Of a stretch of DNA of 64,000 nucleotides, positions 34,860 to 46,849 are shown piece after piece. Positions within the stretch are counted from its first letter, which is position 1. The number at the start of each line of letters is the position of its first letter. Made by a program: the position numbers and the translations under genes. The notes beneath the pieces were generated by a model that searched no databases, was not told where the DNA came from, and was given only the letters and a program-made list of their open reading frames with translations. Origin of the DNA: Sipunculus nudus (taxonomy: Eukaryota > Annelida > Sipuncula > Golfingiida > Sipunculidae); the NCBI GenBank assembly GCA_026874595.1, contig CM049316.1:72257176-72321175 (forward strand). The letters run 5' to 3'.

Positions 34860-35690
34860 TACAGATGACGATATTTATTTAGCTCAGAGTGAAGGTAACC
34901 TCTGATGATGTAAGTTATGCACCTTGGACATTGGGTATGTACCATGTGAACGCACAATATTCCGCAGTTCTCAATTCTTCCATTGATGAAATTAATTTAA
35001 GACAAGATAAGATAAGATATTAGGAATATACTTAATAAATTTATATGGTTCTTATAACACCTCCTTCAAAGGTATTACTCCAATCTTTACTGGCTCTGCG
35101 GGCAGCCGTATCATGAGAGAGATCACTCCGTTTGCCAGCAAGTTTTCATTGACAGACTAGTCTTATTTTGGATGTAGAATCTTCTGGGTGGCTGTGGACA
35201 ATAGGGCTAATGATAATTTAAATCATATGAGTCTTCAAACGTCTTTTAATAAGCAAAGTGTTGTGTTTTACATAGGAATTATCCCCTTAGGACACAGCGT
35301 CATTTCATGACCAAAAACTAACATTTCTGAGGCGTGAGAACAATTGAGTTCCTCCTACGTGAATTATAACACAGCTGATACACAGGGATAATATATGAGA
35401 TATAAAGGAGAAATTTAAAATCAGGAACACCAATATCGGTTGAATGCTCTCATTTCGGGCGTTGCTAGACTTGCTAGTAATAGAGATTTATGACTTAATG
35501 TACCTATAGGGGAAAACGTAACAGATGGATTTCTGTTTTAATACAGCCTATTTCCTACCAGTCAAATATATACAGATTTGTTTTTGTATATATATACACG
35601 CAGTTGTCTCCTAGGGAATTTAAAATGTTATACATATTTAATATATAATTATAAATATATAAATATATACGTGTGTTTGTGTGTCTTACA
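34860..35690. other. intergenic DNA, no gene seen
   Basis: No coding or repeat signal was recognised. Confidence 0.4.
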
Positions 35691-35699
35691 GGAAAACTG

Positions 35700-35825
35700 T
35701 AATCTGGCATTACATGAAATGACTGAAAATTTCAAGCATTACACGAAATGACTGATTAACTCAGGTATTTCATGAAATGAAAACAATTTTCAGGCATTAC
35801 GTGTAACGACTGAAATTTGTAAACA
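35700..35825 (+). repeat. short tandem repeat, ~37-bp unit, three to four copies
   Basis: Degenerate units resembling GGCATTACACGAAATGACTG are repeated head to tail. Confidence 0.75.
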
Positions 35826-36034
35826 TTATTATTCAATCTGTCTGAAATGTTTTAAGCAAACACTGTAACAACCTTATCTCAATACCTTGTGCTCTTGTCT
35901 GTAAAATAGTCAGTTTAACCTCGACATGTTTGGATTCTGCAGAAGACTTATCCTCCCATATGTATTAGATATAGTGGTAAATAAGTAAATATTGGTATTT
36001 GAATAATATAAATTATAGAAGGCTGGTAATCATA

Positions 36035-36735
36035 TCATGGTAGTCGTCGTAGTGTGTCTGTCGTCATTGTGGGGTGGTCGACATTAAGTGGTTGTCATAT
36101 CATAGTGGTCATCTAATGTGAGGATGATTATATCGTGTTGGTCGTTAAATTTGGTGGTTGTCATAGCGGGGGTTCGAATGCTGGTCGTGAAATCTTGTGG
36201 TCGTCATATCTCGTGGTAGTAAAAGGGGGGTGGTCGTCATAACCGTTGGTCGTCAAAGCGTAGTTGGCGTCTTATCGTGTTGGTTGCCATAGCGTGTTGG
36301 TCATATCTAGTGGTCGTTATAGAGGGACGATCAACAAATCTTGTGGTATGAATAGCGGGGTGGCTGTCATATATCTTTTAGCGTGGTTGTGGTCATTTCC
36401 GGTGATCTCATATCATAGAAGGCTGGTTTTCGTATCGCGGTGGTTGTCATGGTAATGTGATCGTATTAGCGGGGTGGTTGTCATATAATAGTGGTCGCCA
36501 TAGAAGGATGATTATCATACCGTGGTTGTCGTCGTGGCGATCTATCATAGTGGTCGTCATACAGAGCTGGTTGTCATATCATAGTAGTCGTCATAGCATG
36601 CTGGTTGTAATATCGTGGTTGTCGTCATAGTGTGGTTGTCGTTTTAGTGTGCTGGTTGTCATATCATAGTGGTCGTCATAGCATGCTGGTTGTAATATCG
36701 TGGAAGTTGTCGTGGGGGGGGGGGGGGGGGGGTCG
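36035..36735 (+). repeat. degenerate TGGTCGTCATA minisatellite with a poly-G tract
   Basis: Variants of GTGGTCGTCATAGCG and TGGTTGTCATATC alternate for about 680 bases. A poly-G run at 36714-36732 lies inside the last unit. The array ends about 80 bases before the start-codon exon of the Ly6 gene, so it lies in the preceding intron or promoter. Confidence 0.9.
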
Positions 36736-36839
36736 TCATAGCGGGTTGGACGTCATAGCGGGCAATCACTGATCTACGCCTGTTTTCACTCAAACCTTTT
36801 CCTTCTTTTTCTTTTAGAAAATAACACCTCCTGTCCAAG

Positions 36840-36894
36840 ATGTTGATGAAGGCGGTCACTGTTCTTGTGCTGGCTGGTCTTGCGCTTGTCGCCG
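36840..36894 (+). CDS. Ly6 gene, coding exon 1 (signal peptide)
   Basis: The ATG at 36840 is the first in an exon whose acceptor follows a long pyrimidine tract ending CTTTTAG at 36817, leaving 22 untranslated bases. The exon codes the entire signal peptide and ends GCCG|GTAAGT in phase 1. Its position right after the TGGTCGTCATA minisatellite is unusual. Confidence 0.92.
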
Positions 36895-39758
36895 GTAAGT
36901 GAATTTGCTAAATAGGAATCACAATACGTTTAGTACAAGGGGGGGGGGGTGGCAGACATTGACTGAGGCAAATTATTATTTTTTAATTATTTGCATGACC
37001 TGAAAATTAGCATATGACATATTACATGACGGGAATATCAGATGGGTAGATTAAATTAGAACTTATTTACTTGTTCTCTTGTGTCTTCTTTATGACTAAC
37101 GCAATGTACTTCCCGTGAAGCCATAATTGTGTAGTCATCGGTTGCTTTTTGAAGGAGAAAGCGCCTTCTCCATTATGCCATGAAGGCAATTGGTTCTCTC
37201 CGTATACTAAAAACGTTTACTTTTGTTTCGAAGAAGTCAGTACTGTAATTCGCTTTACAAGAGTAAAGAGTGTATTAATGTTTTTTTTACCCATAACATT
37301 TACCAGTCGTGGTGTTAGGATTTTCACCGGATAGCATTTGATTCTTGAATATTCTAGTTCTAAAATTATGAATTTGAATTATCCATTATAATTCAAAGTT
37401 AATATTTTTTCACACAATGGACGTAGTCGATTTGGGATTATCAGCAAAAAAATCAGTTAAATTCCGCTTTTGGTTTTACTGTATCATTAATTTTTCCAGT
37501 TGTAAAACCTGCAGGAAATCAAATTACTGCGGACCATATGGGCAGGAAATAATACGAAACCAATTGCGTTTATTCAACGAATGAAGCCATTTAGTTTAAA
37601 ATATGTTTTACACTAATAATTAATATAATGTCCCACCATGTCAGAACATAAATACCCTTTTTGAATAAGTAGTTGTATTCTTGTAGTGTATGGAAAGTGT
37701 ATCTGAGGAATACTCTCAACCTGGAAAGAATATTGTTCCATGTTTGAATATAGTTAATGAGGGATACTTGGGAATTATTGGGAGCAATGAGAACATATTG
37801 AAGGTATGACCTAAGTGAACCCGTACCCGCACATTGAAAAGCACAACTAAATATCAGGTGATGTTGTCAGTCAGGCTTCGTCTCGAACATAAAAATTGTA
37901 ACGTGCCGAATTCACCGAGCCGTGACGTTTCTTAGATTAACCTGTGTGATTATTTTCTATCATATTCTCGTCATAGCATATGAATGGACCCTGGGATCAC
38001 AAAGAAAAATCTAGATATACGTACATAGCTTATGCTGATTCATTTGATATTGGCGTATTTGAATCGCAGTGGACAGGAATCGTGTATTGCCTGACTAAAC
38101 CGCCTCCGCCCAGGCCAAACACTTAGTTTGCGTGAAAGGGATGTATAATATGATTTTAATAATATATAGTAACATTACACACATATATGTATAAAAATGT
38201 TTGCATGTGGTTTACAAACTGAAGCATGAAAAGATATATGTGAACGCATTTTAATTTATTCCTTAAGACTTTACAGTGTTAGCTCTAATTTTTATAATAA
38301 AACTATGCAAATGTTTCCAGTATAGGTATAAAATCACTTACAGGTATACAGCATAGATTATGCATCATTAATTTGAATTCTAAATTTAAGACAATTGCCC
38401 TTTGCCGCTGCAGCTGTTCAGACATAACCTTGAATAAGGTGTCTTGTCTGACGTTATGCATAGACTGTAATCCCTCTACTTGTGGCGGGTCTCACAAAAT
38501 GGTAGACTGGTCCAGTCCATGAAATTGGTTAAGACAAAATTGATGCCTGTGAAAGAGAAATCGAACGTTCCCGCGTTGTATCGCACATAGTAACGGCACC
38601 GCCATCTTGCGGCAACTCATTTAACTAATTTATCACTCAATCAGTTTTAGAGCCGACACGGAGTTACGTTTTCGGTGCATGAAATCACGTATTATTTACG
38701 CATATTAATACAAACATAAATACTAACGCCCTGGCAAGGCTGATACAATTGCTGGGAGTGAAATAAGGGCATGATAACCTTTGATCTTGTAACAGACACT
38801 GTGTGGATACACCTTGCACATTAGGGGCCTGTTGCAATAACATTTTACTGGACTTAAGCCCAGTTGGGGGCCTAAATACCATGATTACAATTGTGACGTC
38901 ATAATGGTTACCATGGTGACACACAGATGCCCCTGGGCTTAAGTCACCTACATGACTTAAGTCACCTTATTGCAACACACCCTAGGTGATTAAACTGACC
39001 TAGGCGAATATTGATGCGTATTACACCGAAAGGTCCTTTTTTGTGAACCTCGGTTTTGTTTACCTTACCAGGCATCCGAGTTTTCCTTGATTTTTCAATG
39101 ATAGATATGTAAGGTCGCGCCACCGGGAAAAGGAGAAGTGATTCAAATCTGGGAACGAATAGATTAGTTTTCGGTGGACATGGATTTAAATGTAAACAGT
39201 GGCGGACATGGATTTAAATGTAAACAGTGGCGTTGGCGGGGGTGCTGCGAGTACTCCTGATTTTTTTCTGCATTCTGTTCACGTCCAAGAACGTCCAATA
39301 AATGTCCGCTGCTCTTGTTTAGTCCATAGTCCAAGTTTCACAAACGTCGATAAAACATTTTTCACAATATAATAAATACGATGGTAGAAAAAAGTGCAAT
39401 AATAATTTAAATCGTATTTGCTTATACAAATTCAAGGCAACATTTAACCTCACTCTCTTTCTTTTTTTTTCTCCCTCTCTCTTTTATTTGAAAACACCTC
39501 TCTCTGTCTTTTAAACGCAACAAGAGTTTAAATGATAAATGTTTTCTCTTCCAGGCCAAGACAGAAGATGTTACAACTGCTCATACAACTACCCTCAGAT
39601 CCCCGGCATCGCTATACCACCGCCCAACAACCTGTGTAGAGACCCATTTGTCGAAAACTCTAATGTCCCAAAGGTCCCCTGCACCAGGGAGTGTTACGTA
39701 AGTTAAATTTCAAGATAACTGGCTATTAACATTCAGCAGTAGTAGTAGTAGTTTCTAT

Positions 39759-39818
<60 letters not shown>

Positions 39819-41005
39819 ATAGAAATATAAATTATATAATCTTTTTATGATTTCAGAAACTGAGGGGATGTTTAAATGTTTGTATCCTGATTAAATTTAA
39901 AATTAGAATGGAGATGGATCCAGCGCAAACTTGTAATATTATATCATAATAGAAATAAAACATATGTAATAATTATATCAAATATCATTGTGTATTTTGA
40001 ATACTTTTTTCGACAGACCTGCCCTCTGACCCATTAAATGGGCCAAATCACTCTCGGTAATATTAGCAATGTGTTTTCTTTTTAGACATTAATCAAAAAA
40101 GCATATAATGACAGGGAATCGTATATTTATTATGAGATTATAATGATTTTAAAATGTTATCGTGATATATTCAGTTTTACATAACACTTCAAAATTGAAC
40201 ACAAATCTCCCCTTGGGACGCTCCAAAATCCCTTGCGATCCTTCCCCACCGAAAGATATATATGTTAAAATGTATGACTGGCAAATTATTAAAAAACAAT
40301 ACCTTTGCCCCTCCTGCCCACCGCCCCCCCCCCCCCCCCCCCCCGTTACTATGCCAATGAATCCTACTAGCGACAACAGGGACAAAAACGAGCGATAATA
40401 GGGGTTCAGCCATTGAGTGTACGACCATGATAAAAGATAAATATCAAATTCTAAAGCCTAATAATAATATTGTACTGAAGAGTCAGTTATGAAATCAGCC
40501 ATATTTGAGATCAAGCCCAATCACGGACAGAAAAAAGAGATTGAAATTAATGGTTTTGCATTTCTGGAAGCCTAACTTCCACTCACAAAAGGTTCGATTA
40601 AAATATGGAAAATGAAATAATCGGATCAACCTTTCACAGCCTCTTCTTCCTATCAGGGGAACTTAACCAAAGGTAAAATGAACTTATTCGAGGATGTTCA
40701 TGCAATGTTCTTTCAATGTTCTTGGTACCTTAAGAATAGCTTTCATCTAAGCCTCATAGTCCATAATCAATTTATCTTCTTTCCAGAAACTGAAAGGGAC
40801 GTACCAGAACACCGAGGTGATCATCCGAGGCTGCGGCAATGTGATCGCCAATCTTCCGTGCGTGGAGGCAGAAAGTGACAAAAACGGCGTTTCCGCTCAT
40901 ATTAAGTGTTGTGGCAGAGACTCGTGCAATGGGGGCGTCATCACCAGAGCTGCTTACGTCACTTCCGTTTTCACCATGCTCGTGACCATCTTCTTCAATA
41001 TGTGA
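36840..41005 (+). CDS. Ly6/uPAR (three-finger) domain protein, probably GPI-anchored, 3 exons
   Basis: Exons 36840-36894, 39555-39697 and 40787-41005 join in phase (phase 1, then phase 0) to 138 codons plus stop. Residues 1-19 are a signal peptide (MLMKAVTVLVLAGLALVAG). The mature part starts QDRRCYNCS and holds ten cysteines spaced as in a Ly6/uPAR domain: CxxC at the start, C-x4-C in mid-domain (CTREC), two single cysteines, then the hallmark CC-x4-CN (CCGRDSCN). After GG comes a hydrophobic tail ending TMLVTIFFNM without charged residues, as in GPI-anchor signals. Such proteins sit on the outer cell surface and bind proteins or modulate receptors. The partner cannot be told. One N-glycosylation sequon (NCS) is present. 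A strong acceptor before the start exon (36816-36817) implies an untranslated upstream exon. Confidence 0.93.
36895..39554 (+). other. Ly6 gene intron 1
   Basis: Starts GTAAGT and ends TTCTCTTCCAG. It holds a poly-G patch near 36942, a MITE-like inverted repeat at 38820-38984, and a 22-base direct repeat (GTGGACATGGATTTAAATGT type) near 39173-39227. No further exon was recognised. Confidence 0.85.
38820..38984. mobile_element. ~165-bp MITE-like element in Ly6 intron 1
   Basis: TAGGGGCCTGTTGCAATAA at the left is mirrored by TTATTGCAACACACCCTA at the right. Inside these, GGACTTAAGCCCAG is mirrored by CTGGGCTTAAGTC. CCATGATTACAATTGTGACG and GGTTACCATGG lie centrally. There is no coding content. 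A clear target duplication is not visible. Confidence 0.7.
39555..39697 (+). CDS. Ly6 gene, coding exon 2 (first half of the domain)
   Basis: The acceptor TCTTCCAG precedes 39555. The exon carries CYNCS, a proline-rich loop (PQIPGIAIPPP) and five of the ten cysteines, and ends in GAGTGTTAC|GTAAGT in phase 0. An intron in the middle of the domain is usual for Ly6/uPAR genes. Confidence 0.92.
39752..39825. repeat. inverted repeat with (TA)n core in Ly6 intron 2
   Basis: TTTCTATATTGTATATA and its mirror TATATACAATATAGAAA enclose a pure TA tract, giving a near-perfect palindrome of 74 bases able to form a cruciform. (TAG)n lies just before it. Confidence 0.95.
40324..40344. repeat. poly-C tract in Ly6 intron 2
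   Basis: A run of 21 C, giving spurious Gly- or Pro-rich frames on either strand. Confidence 0.95.
40787..41005 (+). CDS. Ly6 gene, coding exon 3 (second half of the domain and anchor)
   Basis: The acceptor CTTTCCAG precedes 40787 and reading continues KLKGTYQ in phase. The exon supplies five cysteines, with CCGRDSCN at 40908-40931, and the hydrophobic C-terminus, with stop TGA at 41003-41005. Possible polyadenylation signals are ATTAAA at 41065 and AATAAA at 41431. Confidence 0.93.
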   Translation, partial: KLKGTYQNTEVIIRGCGNVIANLPCVEAESDKNGVSAHIKCCGRDSCNGGVITRAAYVTSVFTMLVTIFFNM

Positions 41006-41430
41006 AATTCTGGGCTGACGCAAAATCGTATAATTATAGCCATTTACATTGCTTTTTTTATACTATTAAAGACTGTATAATCACACAAATTTTCTTTTTT
41101 TTTTATGATAAACTTATATTGTTATATAAGCAGATTCGGATTATCCAAATGTATTTATGGAATTCTAGATATTATCATGAGTAAGTAACTTTGTCAATCA
41201 GTTAAGAGATTAGCTATTGTCTTTAGTATATAAAAATATGGTAATACTATGTAAATGATTAAATTGTACATGTATCCTGTATAAATGAAATGTCCAGTGA
41301 ATAGGTACGCTATCGATACTTTTAATCAAACTTTGGTTGCATGGATAAATGTAAACATATGTTACCTAAATTAAACTTTGTTGTTTAAAAAAAACTTCCG
41401 TCAATGTTTGTCTCCTAGGACAAGAAAAAA

Positions 41431-41436
41431 AATAAA
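41431..41436 (+). promoter_or_regulatory. candidate polyadenylation signal of the Ly6 gene
   Basis: AATAAA about 425 bases after the stop. A closer ATTAAA at 41065 is the alternative. Either would give an ordinary 3' UTR. Confidence 0.35.
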
Positions 41437-41439
41437 GGC

Positions 41440-41838
41440 TCTGAGAAGAACCTTGTAAGGTTTTGTGCATTTGATGAGCGAGGACCCTTTTTATTGTTCC
41501 ATTTAAAAAATGTCAGGGTTCACTATAGAAGCTTTGGGAAAATATATATTATATGTGAAAAATGAATTACAAATTTATGTTATGAATTGATGTGGATAAT
41601 TGTGTACATGATAACATTTCTTCCTAATATGCCCTTTTTTACAAGGAAGTTCATGGCTTTCAACATCCATAGATACTGAAGAAATAATAAACCGGTATTC
41701 TAATCGGAACATCTGGAGATGTTAATGCCTAACGTGTAATATATCGAAACGCAATGATTAGTGCCTTGTTAACAATGCATTTTATAAAGGCTTTTCATGC
41801 ATTAAATGATGAAACCAATTATGATTGTCTTTGGCTTT

Positions 41839-41892
<54 letters not shown>

Positions 41893-44800
41893 TTTTTTTT
41901 TTGGGGGGGGGGGGAGCTACATAGACATATAAAGACAGACAGAAAGTGTAAAAGAAAGAAAAACACAAAATAACAATTTAATTGATATAACTATAAGCTG
42001 TCTACTAACGTAAGGGTCTTAATCAATAGCAGACATACTTCTAATATCTGTTATCAAGTCCGCCAGTCTGTTTGTTTTAATCAGCATATCCACCTTTCTA
42101 TTTCTGCATCAGACTCATCTTTTTTCTCTCATACGTCTGTTACATCTTATTTTACCTCTCCATATATACGCGTACATTGTTATCCATAATAAAAATCAGG
42201 GAAGAGGAAGCAATTTCCAGCTGAAAACTGATCTTTCTGAGCATGCGCAATGCGCATTTTCCTTAATGCACGCTGCTCCCCTCGTTCAGGATGATCATTG
42301 AAGAATAGTTACTGTAAAAAAATAAATGTGTATTTATATCTACCAAATGAGCTTTCCAGTGTTTCTTTATTCTAGATTCTAATTTTCACCTTTGCTATAC
42401 CTCTAATCTTGTTGTTTATAATACGTACCCGAACACTCAGTGTCAGTCTTCGCCGATAGGTTCCGCTAGTGAGTTTGGAAAGGTTTGTTCTGCAAATCTG
42501 TTGAAGGTTGAGCTACTAGCCTGTCCGTCTCGCACTCACACTCGTTGCTGTACAATTTTTTATAACTGCTCTCTCAGGCCCATTTTATTCCTCGGCTCAA
42601 TAATTATTAAACTTTGATTTGGATCTCGCATGTTTTACTTAATGTGTTAAGATTTGACTTTCATCTTAAGATTGGGGTCTTTCGAGTGTAACAGGAGCCG
42701 ACATTAACATTAAAATATGGGTATGTAAAACATGCGCGGGAGGGGGGTGGGCGACCTTAAATGGCATGGGAAATAAAAAAAGAATCATCGACTTTGTTTA
42801 GACACATTAGCGGGATGTAGAGCAGAATGAATATATTAACTTTATTTTACCGAGAGCGGGTTGGGTGGGGGGAGGGGGGGGGGGGGTTGATTTGGCTCAG
42901 GTGTCACCAATAACCAATATTAGCTAACAGGAAAGTATATGTTTTTGTGTAAAATATATTTCATATCTATATATAGAGGAACAATTGCTGATATATTTTC
43001 TCCATTATCTTCGTCATAATGCGAAAGGTATTAATTACTTACACCAGTAATCTTCTGATGGAAAGGCTACTGTGTGCATTCAAGACATGGGTATTTCGCC
43101 AATTTGATCCGGCTCTATTGTACTATCATTGTACCGACCTGTTTGTACCACATTTTGTCCACCAGTGCAAGCTGGGTTCACCTTGTGAGACGGGGGTCAT
43201 TAGTCAAGTATTTAATCTGTTAATGACACGCTGTCTATTGTCACGCTCTACTCAAAGCATTTGAATGACTCCAAGCAAGCCATGGTTATACATATGCTGA
43301 TTCTGTTGACGTGGCTGCTGTGGAAAGACAGGTGTAAATTAAGTGTAGGCCAAGGCCGAATCCTAAATTAGTGAAAAGATATAACAATATGATAATAATT
43401 TATAATGATATTTTGAATATTTTTTCATGATAATTATTATAACTGGCGAACTTATACCCGTGCCCTTTGATCCCCGTCACATGGATTGCGACATCCAGGT
43501 TTTAGTATGTTTGGACAATGGTGGCCCCTATAAGTATTTGGAATAACTGGCAGAATTTACCAGTCAGGGTTTGACGAGGGCGCGGAATGCGACAAGAAGG
43601 TACTCCGACGACATCGTCCTGGCGGTAATGTGTCCGCGGAGAGCGTTTGGGCGGCAATGTATCGTATATTGGCTATGTTAGAGCGGAAACACGTTTTTTT
43701 TTGTGTCCACGCACATTCCGCAAATTAGAGTTTGGTGTACTTTATTCTATATTATAATTGACGGTGATCGTACTACACACTTATTGAACTTTTGGGAATG
43801 ATGGCCAGCTTGTCCTTTGGAGATGCCAAGTGTGTCCTCTCAATGTTTGTCAATGAATCACGAGGTATTTTACATTATTTTCCCCCAAGTCCATGCCGTT
43901 TCTGTTTTGCTATAGTGCACTCTTTCACCAGTATGAGACAGCAACTCATCTGTGCGAGGTTCCAACGACATCACATCCCTCAAAAACATCTGAAACTGAT
44001 AAACTGATGCCTCTTTTGAACAACTATAGAACAAAATTATGATATCAGTTGTTTTTTAGAGCGTTTGTTCCTTGTACAAATTAATTATAGCCCGGAGGGA
44101 GTCGTGTATATGTTTTTTCTGGCCTGAAAGCAATGAAGCAAAAATGATCAGCCCAAAACAAGCATTTAGATATCACGTCTAACAAAATGAAAGACCAACT
44201 ATGGTAACAAGAATAATTTCCCTTTTATGGTATGCTAAACACGTTAAAAAACAACAAAGGGATTTTAGTAATAATAATTAGAGTCCAGCAGAAAAAGCTA
44301 AATCATTCGACACTCTTATTTCATCTTAAAGGTTCTCAGACCTCTTCAGGTCATGAGTATAAACAGGGCAGTAACCTACTGTACTGAGGTGTATAACACA
44401 GTCAGAATAACTCGGACCACCAGTGGACGTGGCCGATGTCAACTCGCCCCTCGAAATCCGGTCCCGCACAAATCCTGCCGAAATCCTGAAACGTGTCAAC
44501 GGGTTATATACTAGTAATATACGGTTTGCTTATTCCTGTTAACGAGTGTCCAAAACAGTGGACCGGGCGCGATGGCAGGTGTCAACATAACCACAGTGTG
44601 TGGGCCACGATTAACAGAAACACGTTGACTGTCTTTACCAACACGCACAATCATAACAAGGTGTTATATAGCCGTATGCGAGGAAACGAGACGTGTGTTG
44701 GGATGATTCTCCTGGGAAACTTTTGTATAAAGCAAAACTGAATTGATAGTGTGAAAGAATAGACATAATATTGATCCCGATTATGTACCTTATATTACGA

Positions 44801-45180
44801 AGCAGCGAAAGAGGAATGAAAATCTTTTATTTTCTCTGAATAATACCGAGAGCAAAATCAATATAATGATATTAAACATACAAAATAAAATCAGTGCACC
44901 AATATATCGTGTAAATTCGGTTGTAAGAAATCAACTGTTACAAGAACCCAAAAGGAATACAAGAGATAAGGAGTTGTGCAAGAACAAACACAAATGACAA
45001 AACTTTCATATCATCCATATGCACTCGAAAATAAATATACAGAGTAAAATTTGATGTTCTTCTTTCCAAATTAAAGCTAGGTTACTCGAAGTCATCAATT
45101 GCAGATTTAACAGAGTGAAATAACAAAGCTGCATTGTACAAATATTGAACTGATACGTCAAATGTCCATTCGATACACTC
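41440..45180. other. intergenic DNA between the Ly6 gene and the next repeat block
   Basis: Contains a (GA)n run at 41841-41890 followed by poly-G, and another G-rich patch near 42867-42890. Open frames at 43019, 43792 and 44493 have no recognisable domain or splice context. Confidence 0.45.
41841..41890. repeat. (GA)n microsatellite
   Basis: A pure 50-base GA run, followed after a T-tract by a poly-G tract. Confidence 0.97.
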
Positions 45181-45182
45181 TG

Positions 45183-45475
45183 TATAGTTGTTGAGATATT
45201 TGAGCTTTTGTATCAAATTTTCATTATTCTGGGGGGTACTTCGGAGCCCCATAGGTTGAAGAATATGGGTTACATAGACCTAATTCCAGGTTTCCAAGAG
45301 GATTTTTCATGGACCTCTCTGGATGTAAAGTTAGAAGATTCCAGGTCCAGTGGTTACAATTTGTGCCTTGTTAACGGACAGACGGCCGGATGGCCGGATG
45401 GCCGGACGGACGACAGACAAAGATTGATCGCTATAGCTCAGATGACTTACAGTCAGCTGAGCTAAAAATTTAAAA
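45183..45475 (+). repeat. dispersed repeat, + copy of the family at 1-580, with a complete tail
   Basis: TGAAGAATATGGGTTACATA, TTCCAGGTTTCCAAGAGGAT, TTTTCATGGACCTC and AGAAGATTCCAGGTCCAGTG are followed by GTTAACGGACAGACGG, GGATGGCC triplication, GACGGACGACAGACA, GATCGCTATAGCTCAG and CAGTCAGCTGAGCTAAAAA. The 85-codon frame across it is a by-product. Confidence 0.85.
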
Positions 45476-45574
45476 TCACAATCTTACCAAATGATTTTAC
45501 AACAGTAACATATATTGTGTTACTGTATGGGTTATGGTGGTTAACCTATAGGCCTAAACCAAATTGTGTGGGGT

Positions 45575-46015
45575 GGGGCAAGCTGATTCAACGAATTTGC
45601 TGAGTTGATTTTGCTGCGGGTTAACATCAGCTGATCAGTTATGTAGTGGTTTAAGTGCGATTTCATATAGGAAACTTATTAATCTAATGTGCAGAATTGG
45701 CGAGCTGATTCAAAGAATTTGCTGGACGGGATGGATGAGGGTTGACATTAGCTGATTAGTTATATATAGTGCTTTTAAGTGCGTTTGATATAGAAATCTT
45801 ATTAAGCTAATGTTGATAATTAAATATCTAATACATCTAATATATTCAAGGTAAAGAAACTGGTCTCATTATACTGTGATACACCGTGATGCCGATGAAA
45901 AGAAAATTTATGTAATGTTAGAGAATTAATATCTAGAGTGTATGTGATGTATTCAACGTATAGAAATTGGTCTAATTATAATGTGATACACAGTGAGACC
46001 GAAAAAAGGTATCAT
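45575..46015 (+). repeat. two adjacent tandem duplications (~123 bp and ~110 bp units)
   Basis: The first pair (about 45578 and 45700) shares AGCTGATTCAA, GAATTTGCTG, GTTAACATCAGCTGAT-type text and TTAAGTGCG. The second pair (about 45830 and 45930) shares AGAAA(C/T)TGGTCT, ATTATA, TGTGATACAC and GATG-ATTCAA-type text. Confidence 0.7.
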
Positions 46016-46539
46016 CAATGTACAACCAGCAGGGGACAATGATGTTATACTGAACGTGTCACTTTAATCATAAATAAAAGAATTCAAAGATAAAGAAACA
46101 TATAAAATAATACACGTATACACTATTGCAGCTGCCATTGTTTTAATTACATTTTACGTAGCTAATGAGTCTTTCTTTTAGAGGTTAATTACCCCTTGTT
46201 CAAAACACGGTTTGTTGTTGAAACTAATTCCTTATAGCCATCTGCTTAACTTAAACCTTAAAACATTAGTTAGAGCGGTCCGAGCCGGTCCGGACACGTC
46301 CGTTCCAGGGATAAGGGGTCCGGTAGTTTGTGCAAGTGGTCTGGTCTGGTCCAGTACAATATGGAGGACCGGACCAGTCTAAGCGGGCTCGGTCTGCACC
46401 TCTACAGCTATTAATATAAACACCTACCTAGCCTCTTTTTGGGAACCCAATCTCCAAGCGCCGTACAACCAGCATCAGCCTACAATTTACTTAAACAAGC
46501 AGGGAAGTCACCACATCCAGTTTTTTTTTATCGTGGAGA

Positions 46540-46660
46540 AAAGTAATTTAAAACCAAAGACAAAGTCCAAGTTCGAATTCTTGAGGTTCGACCCCAAGTC
46601 CACCATCTTCGAGTCCGAGTTATTTAGAACCCGAGTCCAGGTGAGAGTCCACGTCCGACA
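46540..46660 (+). repeat. GAGTCCGAGTC-type degenerate repeat
   Basis: Recurring CCGAGTCCA/CCAAGTCC motifs resemble the sub-terminal repeats of the MITE in the GPCR intron (58365-58847), so this may be a decayed relative. Confidence 0.45.
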
Positions 46661-46849
46661 CAACTATCCTTACAAGCAATTAAAACAATTCACAAATTCA
46701 CAAACGGAATTTTTTCATCCCAATGCAACATTTTGTAGGTGGTATTTCCATTCAAATGTCAAATAAAGTTTTTCAAAATCAACAAGAAGAAAAATTTCCC
46801 GATAACATGTCAAGCTATTTCCATGAAATCTAGCCTTTTTGTATATGCA

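Noticed and set aside
40149-40428. Gly-rich and Pro-rich frames on both strands
   Set aside because: They are produced by the poly-C tract at 40324-40344 in Ly6 intron 2.
44343-44400. second hammerhead-like site (CTGAAGA on the - strand)
   Set aside because: No stem II of suitable geometry joins it to a GAAA, and no stem III or cleavage triplet follows.
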